46,126 nt of DNA. It comes from a bacterium (GTDB lineage Bacteria; Elusimicrobiota; Elusimicrobia; Elusimicrobiales; UBA9959). Where the stretch lies: the NCBI GenBank assembly GCA_021811315.1, contig JAJZPF010000020.1, forward strand, positions 1 to 46,126, given 5' to 3'. The translations under genes and the position numbers were made by a program. Under the pieces are notes generated by a model. That model did not search any database. It was not told the origin of the DNA and worked only from the letters and a program-made list of their open reading frames with translations. Positions 11,101-18,810 of this stretch are shown one piece after another (position 1 is the first letter of the stretch; each line of letters begins with the position of its first letter).

Positions 11101-11662
11101 GGTCTATCTCGACTTTCTCGAGCTTGCGGGTGGCCTCGTCGCGCTTGGCTTTGTACTTGGAGACGCCGGCGGCCTCTTCGAACAGCTCGCGCCGCTCTTC
11201 GGGGGTCGCGCTCAGCACATGCTCCACCTCGCCCTGGTCGATGATGGCGTAACCTTCCGTGCCTATGCCGGTGTCCAGGAACATCTCGCGGATGTCCTTC
11301 AGGCGGCACTGCACTTTATTGATGAAATATTCGCTTTCCTCGGAACGGTAGATCTTGCGGGTGACGGTGACTTCGCTGAAGTCGAGCGGGAGCTTGCGGC
11401 TCTCGTTATCGAAGGTCATGGCCACTTCGCCCATGTTCAGGGCCTGGCGCTTGGTGGTGCCCGCGAAGATCACGTCCATCATTGACGGCATGCGCAGGGA
11501 TTTCCAGGACATCTCGCCTATGCACCACTTAAGCGAGTCTACCACGTTGGATTTGCCGCAGCCGTTGGGGCCGACTATGCAGGTGATGCCGGGTTTGAGC
11601 GGCAGCTTGACCTTGTTGGCGAAAGATTTAAAACCGTAGATCTCGAGCTCTTTGAGGTACAT
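8186..11662 (-). CDS. smc: Chromosome segregation ATPase SMC
   Basis: An 1158-residue SMC, the usual length. Walker A GPNGCGKS is at 31-38, the ABC signature LSGGEK at about 1055 and Walker B VMDEAD at about 1083. Two long Ala/Glu/Lys-rich coiled-coil arms flank a hinge at about 505-640 (GVNGVLNSGVAGVKG ... GKGRCRFLIL). SMC dimers organise and segregate the chromosome, usually with ScpA and ScpB, which are not in this window. The ATG is followed by the normal family start MYLKELEIYGFKSFA. The Ala/Glu bias produces long open frames on the opposite strand, which are not genes. Confidence 0.97.
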   Translation of the reverse strand: MYLKELEIYGFKSFANKVKLPLKPGITCIVGPNGCGKSNVVDSLKWCIGEMSWKSLRMPSMMDVIFAGTTKRQALNMGEVAMTFDNESRKLPLDFSEVTVTRKIYRSEESEYFINKVQCRLKDIREMFLDTGIGTEGYAIIDQGEVEHVLSATPEERRELFEEAAGVSKYKAKRDEATRKLEKVEIDLNRLADSMVLLDEQIKKLDKEAAKARLGQKYKEELTGAEIALLLKDGETFAARSAEAAARLEPIKKELAETAVAITSLEGEIAAINLTLTQKAEDQRVLKEAMSTVKTDKVQAEGRIVAGGTMLGEIASQREVLSASERRNAEKLAVTGPRIEELRMKLSSDEGGLPALQAEYETAAAALAGVTDQMRAADEAAENIAREMNEAYSREMKISNDIAVTSSNIGHFNDAKAGLEKDINDMTSAVAAMEARIAELKARSAALGAELAAENEKAAAAETQSKAFAARLGEIEARQSEIREKKAWNTARLQAILSQGEHDTYWVGINGVLNSGVAGVKGTLRHLLTIRKEDRVAVDDALGRYLDSVVCETAAAAQEAIDYLKHVGKGRCRFLILERAPAAPAQEGWTAPGAQRVLEKISCEPQYLPLVTGLLSGVYSSGGSVYGSFWVTGGVDEVVSNEPYWEEEGDLKEQIKKLDDETAALETEKASLLPQLEASRAAADAAEDRAVALNIDFHKNGTEAAGAESELGLKRGNLDFSRSEMEKADAGIRQAEEEFTRLIEAKAAAGSATETKKAEQAALGERKNALHDDFARQKEELGGRKANLDNYRQNLEAARGELNRAESDLSSLTDEKSHFEERRAELSAREVKYSGEIAVSKARLAELMHDLAEKEIMDRAMEDELNELRGSLSRLNANLKDSRDVSLENDRMRYQIETELATIAARADETAKRMADEWNITPAEAKERYAGVESNHERVQFLRRRIADLGNVNMTAPEEYEALTQRFNFMNSQVEDLNHAKADLRSAINKINDTTRENFKATFDKVHGYFKEIYSLLFNGGEADLILTMPDNLLETGVEILAHPPGKKLVSITQLSGGEKALTALALLFSFFRVNPSPFCVMDEADAPLDEANVERFVRLIKEFSATTQFIVITHNKRTMEAADTLYGVTMEELGVSKLISVDLKRATGMVEQKAVGV

Positions 11663-11725
11663 TGGGTTCCCCTGGGGTGATAAGTAAAATAGAAGCCGCC
11701 CGCAGCGCGGGTGAGGCGAACTATA

Positions 11726-11755
11726 ATTATATGAATAAAAGGCCCCGGGTGTCTT
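11726..11755 (-). promoter_or_regulatory. Possible promoter for smc
   Basis: On the minus strand TATAAT (11726-11731, perfect) is preceded at 18 nt by AAGACA (11750-11755, 4 of 6). The position, about 65 nt upstream of the smc start in an otherwise empty gap, supports it. The -35 is weak. Confidence 0.35.
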
Positions 11756-11817
11756 GAGCGGGATCAGGTCTTATCTATTTTACCAGTGCGGCCGGCGGGA
11801 AAACCCGCCCGGCACAT

Positions 11818-11849
11818 AAAAAGCGGGGCCCGGGAAGTTCCCGGGCCCC
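11818..11849 (-). terminator. Intrinsic terminator of the FecR/beta-barrel operon
   Basis: A perfect 12-bp GC-rich inverted repeat (arms 11825-11836 and 11838-11849) lies about 22 nt after the stop of the last barrel gene and is followed on the minus strand by GC and five T residues. It separates that operon from smc. Confidence 0.85.
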
Positions 11850-11871
11850 AGGCACGCGCCGCCCGCCGGCT

Positions 11872-13074
11872 TCAGTACGACAGCTGGTAAGCTATGCCGA
11901 AACTTTTGCCGGTATAGCTGTAGGGCAGGTATTTCTCGAACTTGTTGTTCGAATTCGCCACCATGAAAGAGGCGAACAGGCGCACCATGGCCACCTCGTT
12001 TATGCGCTTGCGGATGGAGCCGGTAAGCGTGGTCATCGTATTGATCTGCTTGGAGGAAGTAAAGTTGTTGCCGGCGTCGCGGGCCGTGCGCTTGTCGTAG
12101 GCGCGCCGCGTCAGGTTCAGGGCGCCGCCTACCGCCCACTTGCTGGTGACGTTCAGGTCCAGCGGCACGCTGAGGGCCAGTTCCTTGAAGTCGTAATACT
12201 TCCCGCCGAACTGCGGGCTGGTATCGCCCAGGAACTTATACAGCATGAAGTTCTGGTTCGAAGTATGCATGGTATAGGAAACCATCGGGGACAGCTCGAA
12301 GATCCACAGCGTGTGGTGAAAGCCGAAATCAAGCGCCGTGTCGGTGTCTTTCTGCTTGGAAGCGCCGTAGACGCCGGTATTGGCCACCACTTTCTGGTTC
12401 TTGTAATTCTGCGTGGTCAGGGTCAGCCCGGCGAAGAACTGGTTCCAGCTGGGGCGCACGCTGAACTGGCCCATGCTCTGGTCCTGCAGCCCGCCGGAGG
12501 TCTCGGCGGTGTTCCCGGCGTTCTGGAACTCGCGCAGCAGGTCGGTGTAGTTGGGGAACTTCACGTTCCGGAACAGGTACTGCACCGTAACGTAGCCGTT
12601 CTTCTCCTCGTTAAAGGTGTAGTCGGCCGCAAGCTGGGCGCCGAAGGAATTCATATTGTAGAGGCCGTTCTTCCAGACTTCGTTGGCGCCAGTGCGGCGG
12701 TATTCCCGGGTCAGCGCCACGCCGGGACGAATACGGATGCGGTCCGTGATCAAGCGGCGGTATTCGATATTGAAGCCGTGCGACATGGACCGGTCGGTGA
12801 ACTGCTTGGAATCCTGCGGGGTGAAGCCCTGGCCGGTGTAGCTGAAGTTGTACAGGCCGAAGATATGGTCCTTCTGCGTGACCTTGGAAAGCAGGCCGAC
12901 CTGCGTGTTTATATTGCCGCCGCTGAAGATATTGCCTTCGGAGGGCAGGAAGGCCGCCTGGGAAAGCGTCATATCGAAAAAGGGCGTGAAGATCTTCGAA
13001 TCCTCCGCCACGGCCGCGCACAGCCTCCCGGCCAGGCCCGCCGCTATAAAAGCGCTTAAGAATATTTTTTTCAT
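11872..13074 (-). CDS. Putative outer-membrane beta-barrel protein
   Basis: A 400-residue product with a clear signal peptide (MKKIFLSAFIAAGLAGRLCAA). The mature part alternates short polar/hydrophobic beta-like segments rich in Tyr, Phe, Asn and Thr (for example IFGLYNFSYTGQGF, GYVTVQYLFRNVKF) and ends in Tyr, as many outer-membrane barrels do. No named family was recognised with certainty. It is the third gene of a unit with a FecR-domain protein and another barrel-like protein, 10 nt downstream of the latter. A strong terminator follows. The shared operon suggests an envelope complex or channel, but substrate and role are unknown. Confidence 0.7.
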   Translation of the reverse strand: MKKIFLSAFIAAGLAGRLCAAVAEDSKIFTPFFDMTLSQAAFLPSEGNIFSGGNINTQVGLLSKVTQKDHIFGLYNFSYTGQGFTPQDSKQFTDRSMSHGFNIEYRRLITDRIRIRPGVALTREYRRTGANEVWKNGLYNMNSFGAQLAADYTFNEEKNGYVTVQYLFRNVKFPNYTDLLREFQNAGNTAETSGGLQDQSMGQFSVRPSWNQFFAGLTLTTQNYKNQKVVANTGVYGASKQKDTDTALDFGFHHTLWIFELSPMVSYTMHTSNQNFMLYKFLGDTSPQFGGKYYDFKELALSVPLDLNVTSKWAVGGALNLTRRAYDKRTARDAGNNFTSSKQINTMTTLTGSIRKRINEVAMVRLFASFMVANSNNKFEKYLPYSYTGKSFGIAYQLSY

Positions 13075-13084
13075 CTTTTGGTCC

Positions 13085-13828
13085 TTAGAAATTCAGGTGG
13101 AAATTCCACACCGGGTGCACCACCAGCACGCCCTCGGGATAGATATTCAGGCCCAGCTCGAAGTACTTTCCGTACCAGCTCACCTTGCTGGAGAAAGTCT
13201 GGGTATTCAGGCCGTAGTTGAGCTGTATGCTCCAAAGTTTGCCGATGCTCCGCGGGGTCTCGATGCCGGCGATGAAAAAGTCGTCCTTGAAGCCGGTATC
13301 GAAGCTATTGACCTTGGTCCCCAGCAGTTCCGGCTCCTGGCCGGCCTTGAAATCGAGCTTAGCGTTGAGCTGGCTGTGCTTGTAGCCCCAGAAAGTGCGC
13401 ACGCGCGGGCTTACGGAAGTGCTCATTATAGCGCCGACATAGTAGCCGCCGAACTTGGCGCTGTCTATGGTCTGCGAATTCTTTGTGGCCATCTTCGCGG
13501 CCAGCATGTCCCAGTAGCCGCCTATCAGGTCCAGCTGCGGCACCCCGGGGGCTATCCGGCCCTCGGCGTGAAGCCGGTACTTCCCGGAGAAGTTAGTATA
13601 GGTCACCGGGATGAGCGTCGGGAAGAGGCCCATCTGGAAACCAAAGCTCTTGCCGGGCGGCAGCGGGGTGGTGGCTTCCAGGTCCTGCTGGAAGTCGTAG
13701 AAGAAACCGGCCGGGTTTGCTATAACCTCGCCGGCTATCTGCATCCCTTTTGAAGTCCAGTCAACTGAAGCGACGGCGGGGCTTTTTATCAAAAAAAGCG
13801 CCAGCAAGGTTAAGATCAGCCTTTTCAT
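13085..13828 (-). CDS. Putative outer-membrane protein, beta-barrel-like
   Basis: A 247-residue product beginning MKRLILTLLALFLIKSPAVA, a typical signal peptide. The rest looks beta-rich (FGFQMGLFPTLIPVTYTNFSG, FGGYYVGAIMSTSVSPRVRTFWGY) and ends VWNFHLNF with the terminal Phe common in barrels. An in-frame ATG four codons upstream (13840) also exists, but a GGGA ribosome site lies just upstream of ATG 13828, which is preferred. The start is 13 nt after the FecR gene stop and the gene precedes another barrel-like gene. Function unknown. Confidence 0.65.
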   Translation of the reverse strand: MKRLILTLLALFLIKSPAVASVDWTSKGMQIAGEVIANPAGFFYDFQQDLEATTPLPPGKSFGFQMGLFPTLIPVTYTNFSGKYRLHAEGRIAPGVPQLDLIGGYWDMLAAKMATKNSQTIDSAKFGGYYVGAIMSTSVSPRVRTFWGYKHSQLNAKLDFKAGQEPELLGTKVNSFDTGFKDDFFIAGIETPRSIGKLWSIQLNYGLNTQTFSSKVSWYGKYFELGLNIYPEGVLVVHPVWNFHLNF

Positions 13829-13841
13829 TTTTTGTCCCATA

Positions 13842-15680
13842 TTAATTTTTGAAGTTGGTGATAGCCGGCAGCATGCGCTGTACCGCGGCCATCATCAGGT
13901 CAGGAATGAACACCAGGTCTATATTGGTGCCCGCGCCCTTATAAGCAAAATAGTCCGTATTACTTATGGCCGCTTTTGCCAAAGCGCTGTTTGTAATAGC
14001 GGTAGGATTAGTCGCGTTCACGCCCTGAGACTGCTTTATGTACATCACGCTTTCAAGGGCTACGTTCTTAAGCAGCGTCAGCGGGTCGGAGGAGGTGCTG
14101 GTAAAATCGCCGGCGGTCTGAATGCCGCCGCCGTTGTTTATCACATAGTTCTCTTTAGCCGACCACATATAGCTGGAATGCGCATTACCCACATCGTACA
14201 TATCCGCCTGGTACTGCACTATCGGCGCATTGTCCGCCCTGTTCGTAGGCTCTGAATAGCTGGCGGCTTTATCGGTCTTGATAGCCCAGACCACATCGCT
14301 CATAGTACCGGTCCCGGACCCGTTAACAGGGTTTGCGAGGCTGTTAGTATATTTAAGAGTTCCGTTCGCTGCTCCGGCATCCACCACCTGAAGCCTGGTT
14401 ATCATGTTAAGGCCCTCTACGGCGCTTATACCTGTCCCCCCGGCTCCTGTATCATTTTTTAATACGCCGGTGAGTATTACGTTCCTGTCATTTGGGTCAC
14501 TGGCGAGCATCGGGGTAGTCCCGTTCGGGGCTAGCACCCAGGGATTGTTCACCAGCATCTCACGGCCGGCCGTGGGATCGTATTTGTAGCCCTGGGCGAT
14601 GAAGAAAATTTCGCTGGCGTCGGTGCGGTTGGCCATAACAAAAGAGGCCCAGGAGGGATTGATGGTATTGCTATTAAAGAAAGACGGCCACTCCTCGATG
14701 CGCTGGGGCAGGTCTCTATTGAAAGCCATGGTCATCTGCACATAGTCGAGGCGTTCGGGAACCGAGGCCGCGCCGTTATACTTGAAGCCGCCTCCGGCCA
14801 GCGAAGAGCCGTCGTTGCCGTACACGGGGCGCTTCACCAGGTTGAAGAACTGTATTTCGTTGGTATTGGGCCGTATCATGCGCTGATCCACGCGGACCAC
14901 ATTGCCGTGCACGTCGGTAAGCGTGCGGCCGGCCTCCAGGTCGGATTCTTTGACGACATTGAGGAAATTTTTTACCGAGTTTTCAGTATTATTGGTGGCA
15001 CGGGCGAAGTCCTTGATCTGCGCCCGGTCGGTGTCTTTCTGCTGCAGTTCTTTCTGGCGCTCCTCGGGCTTCAGTCCCGGGTTCCAGTTTTCCATCGCGT
15101 CCCGCTCCGACTTCGCGGTAAGAAGAACGGGCGTCACGGCCTTGCCGGCTTCGGCGGTGCTCAGGCCCTGGCCCTGCGGGATATTGAACTCCGCGCTGCC
15201 TTTCTGGGGCGGGATGGTGAATTTAAGCTTGACCTCGCCGAAGAGGACCTGCAGGTCCATCTTCCCGTCGTCGGTGGCCCCCATGGTGAATTCCGTGCCG
15301 CGCACGGCGCAGACGGCCACCGGGGTGCGGACCTCGAATTTTTCCCTTCGCATCAAATGCGGCACGCGGATCTTGACTTTGCCGAACACCAGCATCAGGC
15401 GCGAAGCCAGGGTCTGCCGCTGCTCTATCTCCAGCGTGGTGGATTTCCTGAACCAGACCTTGGTCTTGTTCGGCATCAGGACCACGGCCCCGCCTTTGGC
15501 CCCGGTGCGGACGGCGCCGCCCTCGGCTACTTCCATGCCGTCCTTGGCGGGGATCCAGATCCCCTCGCGGGTGGGCCGCACCTCGACTTCGCCGCTCATG
15601 GAGAGAATTTTGGCCTCCTCGGCCAGAATTACCCCCGGCAGCGCTATAAAAAGCAGTAATGAAAGAATATTTGTCCTCAT
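13842..15680 (-). CDS. Secreted FecR-domain protein
   Basis: The 612-residue product has a signal peptide (about 1-20) and a FecR domain at about 30-155, with the typical segments GEVEVRP, GGAVRTG and AVRGTEF. FecR domains occur in anti-sigma/signal proteins, but this protein has no N-terminal cytoplasmic anti-sigma region and no sigma-factor neighbour. It therefore looks like a periplasmic or surface FecR protein of the kind encoded with envelope components. Residues 160-612 match no family I recognise; they are polar with many Asn and Thr. It heads a three-gene unit with two barrel-like proteins. A near-consensus promoter ends only 6 nt before the ATG and there is no Shine-Dalgarno, suggesting a leaderless message. 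Confidence 0.8.
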   Translation of the reverse strand: MRTNILSLLLFIALPGVILAEEAKILSMSGEVEVRPTREGIWIPAKDGMEVAEGGAVRTGAKGGAVVLMPNKTKVWFRKSTTLEIEQRQTLASRLMLVFGKVKIRVPHLMRREKFEVRTPVAVCAVRGTEFTMGATDDGKMDLQVLFGEVKLKFTIPPQKGSAEFNIPQGQGLSTAEAGKAVTPVLLTAKSERDAMENWNPGLKPEERQKELQQKDTDRAQIKDFARATNNTENSVKNFLNVVKESDLEAGRTLTDVHGNVVRVDQRMIRPNTNEIQFFNLVKRPVYGNDGSSLAGGGFKYNGAASVPERLDYVQMTMAFNRDLPQRIEEWPSFFNSNTINPSWASFVMANRTDASEIFFIAQGYKYDPTAGREMLVNNPWVLAPNGTTPMLASDPNDRNVILTGVLKNDTGAGGTGISAVEGLNMITRLQVVDAGAANGTLKYTNSLANPVNGSGTGTMSDVVWAIKTDKAASYSEPTNRADNAPIVQYQADMYDVGNAHSSYMWSAKENYVINNGGGIQTAGDFTSTSSDPLTLLKNVALESVMYIKQSQGVNATNPTAITNSALAKAAISNTDYFAYKGAGTNIDLVFIPDLMMAAVQRMLPAITNFKN

Positions 15681-15686
15681 AGTGAG

Positions 15687-15715
15687 AGTTTATTAGAAAA
15701 TCCGCCTTGTGTCAA
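15687..15715 (-). promoter_or_regulatory. Strong promoter of the FecR operon (probably leaderless)
   Basis: On the minus strand TTGACA (15710-15715) and TAAACT (15687-15692, 4 of 6) are separated by exactly 17 nt. The expected start point coincides with the ATG at 15680. It overlaps the -35 of the divergent candidate promoter for mltA. Confidence 0.65.
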
Positions 15716-15735
15716 CATGACTATTTTGGGATAAT
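15707..15735 (+). promoter_or_regulatory. Candidate promoter for mltA-namZ
   Basis: TTGTGT (15707-15712, 3 of 6) and GATAAT (15730-15735, 5 of 6) are 17 nt apart. Transcription would start near 15743, giving a leader of about 160 nt. It faces away from, and overlaps, the FecR promoter. Confidence 0.4.
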
Positions 15736-15744
15736 TGAAACTGC

Positions 15745-15905
15745 GGGAAAGGCTTTTTCCCTATGAAAAAGCCGCTGCTGTAACCGGGGTCAAGTGTGAT
15801 AAGGGTCACTCGCCCGCCAGGCGGCCGCCGGCGCGCCCGAGGCGGTCACGACGGACAAGGACGGAAGCGGTCTTATTCAGGTATAAAAGTCACGGGAGAT
15901 ACACC
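15745..15905 (+). ncRNA. Structured mltA leader, possible riboswitch remnant
   Basis: The 160-nt leader begins GGGAAA and holds an 8-bp hairpin (15751-15758 with 15766-15773) followed by GCTGCTGTAACCGGGG (15774-15789) and GGTCACTCG. These stretches recall the core of cobalamin riboswitches (CCGCnACTGTnA, GCCACTG), but the GGTG element and the 3' B12-box AGCCAGGAGACCTGCC are not recognisable. It is therefore only a candidate. An alternative reading is an upstream coding extension, which is rejected because the downstream ATG has a lipoprotein signal and a GGGAGA ribosome site. Confidence 0.3.
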
Positions 15906-17186
15906 ATGAAGAAGTTAACCTTTGTTATATTCGCGCTGGGCCTCTCCGGCTGCGCCACCACCCTCATAAAGACAGGGCCCGCCGCCACTTGCCCCCCTTG
16001 TCCCGCCTGCCCCGTCTGCCCGGCTGTAGCGGTTTCCACCAAAGCCCCGGAAGCCGTCCCCATGTTCCTGGCCGCTCCGGAAAGCCTCCCCGTTTTCGAG
16101 GACGGCGACGACCTGAAACCCCTGATGAAGGCCGCCCTGCTCAACCGCGCTTATTTCCAGGGCCTGAAGACCGGCGCCCCCACCTACACCTTCGGAACCC
16201 GCAAAATAACCGCTAAAGAACTGGCGGCCGGCAATGAGGAATTCATAAAGATACTCCAGTCGTCCCCTACAGCGCAGGACCTGGACCGCCTGGTTAAGGA
16301 AAGGTTCGACGTTTACCAGATGGCCGGCCGGGATTCGACCGGCACGGTGGTCTTCAGCTCTTATTACGAGCCCACGCTCGAGGCCAGCCTTACAAAAACG
16401 GACGAATACAAATACCCCATCTACGCCAAGCCGGAGGACCTGGTCACAATAAACCTCGAGGATTTCAACGAGAAGTTCAAGGGCGAGAAGCTGACCGGGC
16501 AGATCAAGAACGGCAATATGGTCCCCTATATCGACCGCGAGAAGATAGACTTCGACGGCGCCCTGGCCGGCAAGGGGCTAGAGCTGGCCTGGTTCAGGAA
16601 GCGCTCCGATATCCTGGACCTGCAGACCGAGGGCTCCGGCCGCCTGCAGCTGCCGGACGGCAGGGCGGTAAAAGCTAATTTCGCGGCCACCAACAGCCTT
16701 AAATTCAAAGGCTGGCTTACGGCCATGATAGAGGCCGGCGCGCTTCCCAGGGAAGGGATAAGCCCCGAAAAGGGGCAGCAGTACCTGGACGAACATCCCG
16801 ACAAAGCCAGGTCCATCCTGAGCATGAACAGGCGCTATGTCTTCTTCAAGCTGGAGACGCCCGCCGACCCTGAAGAGGGCCCCGCCGGGACCTACGGCCT
16901 GCCGCTTACCGGCTGGCGCTCGGTAGCCATAGACAATGCGCTGGTACCGATGGGGACCATAGCCTTCATGCGCACTACCATGCCGGACGTGGACGAAGAA
17001 GGGAATTTGCTCGGCCGCAAACTCGGCAGCCGGTTCGTTTTCTGCCAGGACACCGGCGGCGCCATAAAAGGCCCGGGCCGCGTCGACTTTTACGCGGGCA
17101 ACGGCAAGAAAGCCCACACCTTCGCCTTTAAACTCTGGGACCAGGGCACCATGCACCTGCTCGTCCTGAAAGAGGGCAAACAATGA
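15906..17186 (+). CDS. mltA: MltA-family lytic transglycosylase lipoprotein
   Basis: A 426-residue protein. The first residues (MKKLTFVIFALGLSGCATT) form a lipoprotein signal with lipobox LSGC. The MltA domain follows (SSYYEPTLEASL; GSGRLQLPDGRAV), and the C-terminal 3D domain carries the catalytic Asp region CQDTGGAIKGPGRVDFYAG. MltA cleaves glycan strands to 1,6-anhydro-muropeptides. The ATG at 15906 is chosen over an upstream in-frame start (15735) because it gives a proper lipoprotein and has GGGAGA 8 nt upstream. A Pro/Cys-rich linker (about 29-40, PCPACPVCP) after the lipobox is unusual. The stop overlaps the next gene by 4 nt (ATGA). Confidence 0.92.
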   Translation: MKKLTFVIFALGLSGCATTLIKTGPAATCPPCPACPVCPAVAVSTKAPEAVPMFLAAPESLPVFEDGDDLKPLMKAALLNRAYFQGLKTGAPTYTFGTRKITAKELAAGNEEFIKILQSSPTAQDLDRLVKERFDVYQMAGRDSTGTVVFSSYYEPTLEASLTKTDEYKYPIYAKPEDLVTINLEDFNEKFKGEKLTGQIKNGNMVPYIDREKIDFDGALAGKGLELAWFRKRSDILDLQTEGSGRLQLPDGRAVKANFAATNSLKFKGWLTAMIEAGALPREGISPEKGQQYLDEHPDKARSILSMNRRYVFFKLETPADPEEGPAGTYGLPLTGWRSVAIDNALVPMGTIAFMRTTMPDVDEEGNLLGRKLGSRFVFCQDTGGAIKGPGRVDFYAGNGKKAHTFAFKLWDQGTMHLLVLKEGKQ

Positions 17187-18397
17187 AAAAGGGGACAGGC
17201 TGCTTTATTATGGGCGCCGGTATCTGCCTTCTGAGCGCCGCCGCGCGCGCGTCGGCTCTGACCTTGACCGGCCTGGACGTGCTGGAACGCGACGGCTTCA
17301 AACAATTGGAAGGGAAGCGCGTCGGGCTTATCACCAACCAGACTTCAGTAGACCTGAACGGGGTCAACTCCGTGGATGTCTTCCACAAGGCCGGGAACTT
17401 CAAACTTGCGGCTATCTTCTCCCCCGAGCACGGCTTCCGCGGCACCGAGGAGGGCGGGGTTTATATAGCCAGCTCTTCGGACCCGGTCACCGGCGTCCCG
17501 GTCTACAGCCTTTACGGCAGGAACAAGCAGCGGCCGACCCCCGAGATGCTGAAAGACCTGGATATCCTGGTCTTCGATATACAGGATATCGGCGCGCGCT
17601 TTTACACTTATCTCACCACCATGGGCTACGCCATGGAAGAAGCCGCGAAAGCCGGCCTGCCTTTCATGGTTCTGGACCGCCCGAACCCGATAGGCGGCCT
17701 GGTGGAGGGCCCGGTGCTCGAGCCGGGCATAAGTTTCTTCACCGCCTATTTCCCGGTGCCCCCGCGCCACGGGTTTACGGCCGGCGAGATGGCGCTTTTC
17801 CATAAGGCGAATCTTGATCTCAAACTGGACCTGACGGTGGTGCCTTTGGAGAACTGGACGCGGGACCTTTTCTTCGACCAGACCGGCATAGTCTGGACCA
17901 ATCCCTCGCCGAACATCAGGGACGTGAACGCCGAGGTCCTTTACCCGGGCATCGGCTGCTTCGAAGCTTCCAATATCTCGGTGGGCCGCGGCACGGACAG
18001 GCCTTTTCAGTGGTTCGGAGCGCCATGGATGAAAGCAGGCAAGATAGCGAAAAAACTTAATAAGGCCGGACTGAAAGGGGTTAAATTTTTGGTAATGGAA
18101 CTGACCCCGGATAAAGACGTTTTCGAGGGCAAACCTTGCGAGGGCGTGAACATCGAAATTACCGACAAATCCGCGGTCAGGGCGCTGGATATTTTCGTCC
18201 ATACGGTTTACCTGCTTAAGAAGTATAACGGCGAGGATTTCAAGCTTATCCCCGTGGAGATCCGCAAGATGACCGGTTCCTCCGATCTTTACAATATGCT
18301 CGAGGCCGGCGCGAAGCCCGCGGAAATAATAGCGGCTTTCGAAAAAAACAACGCGGATTTCAAGTCCCGCGCGGCCAAATTCCTGCTTTACAAATAG
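17183..18397 (+). CDS. DUF1343/NamZ-like exo-beta-N-acetylmuramidase
   Basis: A 404-residue exported protein (hydrophobic N-terminus to about residue 25) with the conserved DUF1343 motifs: VGLITNQTS, IFSPEHGFRG, FDIQDIGARFYTY, LDRPNPIGG and GRGTDRPFQWFG. Characterised members (NamZ) release terminal N-acetylmuramic acid from peptidoglycan fragments. Its start overlaps the mltA stop by 4 nt, so the two are translationally coupled and probably act in one murein-turnover path, with MltA cutting strands and this enzyme trimming them. Full length for the family. Confidence 0.88.
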   Translation: MKKGTGCFIMGAGICLLSAAARASALTLTGLDVLERDGFKQLEGKRVGLITNQTSVDLNGVNSVDVFHKAGNFKLAAIFSPEHGFRGTEEGGVYIASSSDPVTGVPVYSLYGRNKQRPTPEMLKDLDILVFDIQDIGARFYTYLTTMGYAMEEAAKAGLPFMVLDRPNPIGGLVEGPVLEPGISFFTAYFPVPPRHGFTAGEMALFHKANLDLKLDLTVVPLENWTRDLFFDQTGIVWTNPSPNIRDVNAEVLYPGIGCFEASNISVGRGTDRPFQWFGAPWMKAGKIAKKLNKAGLKGVKFLVMELTPDKDVFEGKPCEGVNIEITDKSAVRALDIFVHTVYLLKKYNGEDFKLIPVEIRKMTGSSDLYNMLEAGAKPAEIIAAFEKNNADFKSRAAKFLLYK

Positions 18398-18425
18398 CGG
18401 ACTAATGTGTTAGATTTGTATATAT

Positions 18426-18794
18426 ATGGGGAACAAAATTCTTGTTGTTGATGACGATCCTGAAATTTCGAGCCTGGTGCAGTACACGCTCGAATCGCTG
18501 GGCCATACCGTAAAAGTCTGCGATAACGGCCGCGAAGTGATGGACCTGCTCAAGTCCTATAAGCCGGAGCTGCTCGTCCTGGACGTGATGCTCCCCGGCA
18601 TAGACGGCTACTCCCTGGCCACCCAGATCTCCGAGGACGAAGAGCTGTCCAAGCTCCCCATCGTGGTCCTTTCCGCTCTCGAACCCTCGCGCACGATGTT
18701 CCAGCGCTTCTCCCAGGTAGCCGCCTTCCTCACCAAGCCCTTCAACACCGACGACCTGATGGAAGCCGTCAAGAACGGCCTCGCGAAAAAGTAA
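18426..18794 (+). CDS. Stand-alone receiver-domain response regulator
   Basis: A 122-residue CheY-like protein with D9-D11, phospho-acceptor D53 (VLDVMLPG), S83 and K104 (TKPF). There is no output domain. It starts 28 nt after the DUF1343 gene in an AT-rich gap (TATATATATGG at the start codon) without an obvious Shine-Dalgarno, and is closed by a bidirectional terminator. It may be cotranscribed with mltA-namZ. No partner kinase is present. Confidence 0.88.
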   Translation: MGNKILVVDDDPEISSLVQYTLESLGHTVKVCDNGREVMDLLKSYKPELLVLDVMLPGIDGYSLATQISEDEELSKLPIVVLSALEPSRTMFQRFSQVAAFLTKPFNTDDLMEAVKNGLAKK

Positions 18795-18810
18795 ATAACG
18801 CTGCCATAAC

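Noticed and set aside
8318..11485. A 1055-codon open frame on the plus strand opposite smc
   Set aside because: It is the mirror of the Ala/Glu/Lys-rich SMC coiled coil in GC-rich DNA; it has no recognisable domains, no ribosome site, and SMC on the other strand is certain.
15735..15905. N-terminal extension of MltA from an upstream start
   Set aside because: It would destroy the lipoprotein signal at 15906, is Arg-rich without features, and ATG 15906 has a good ribosome site.
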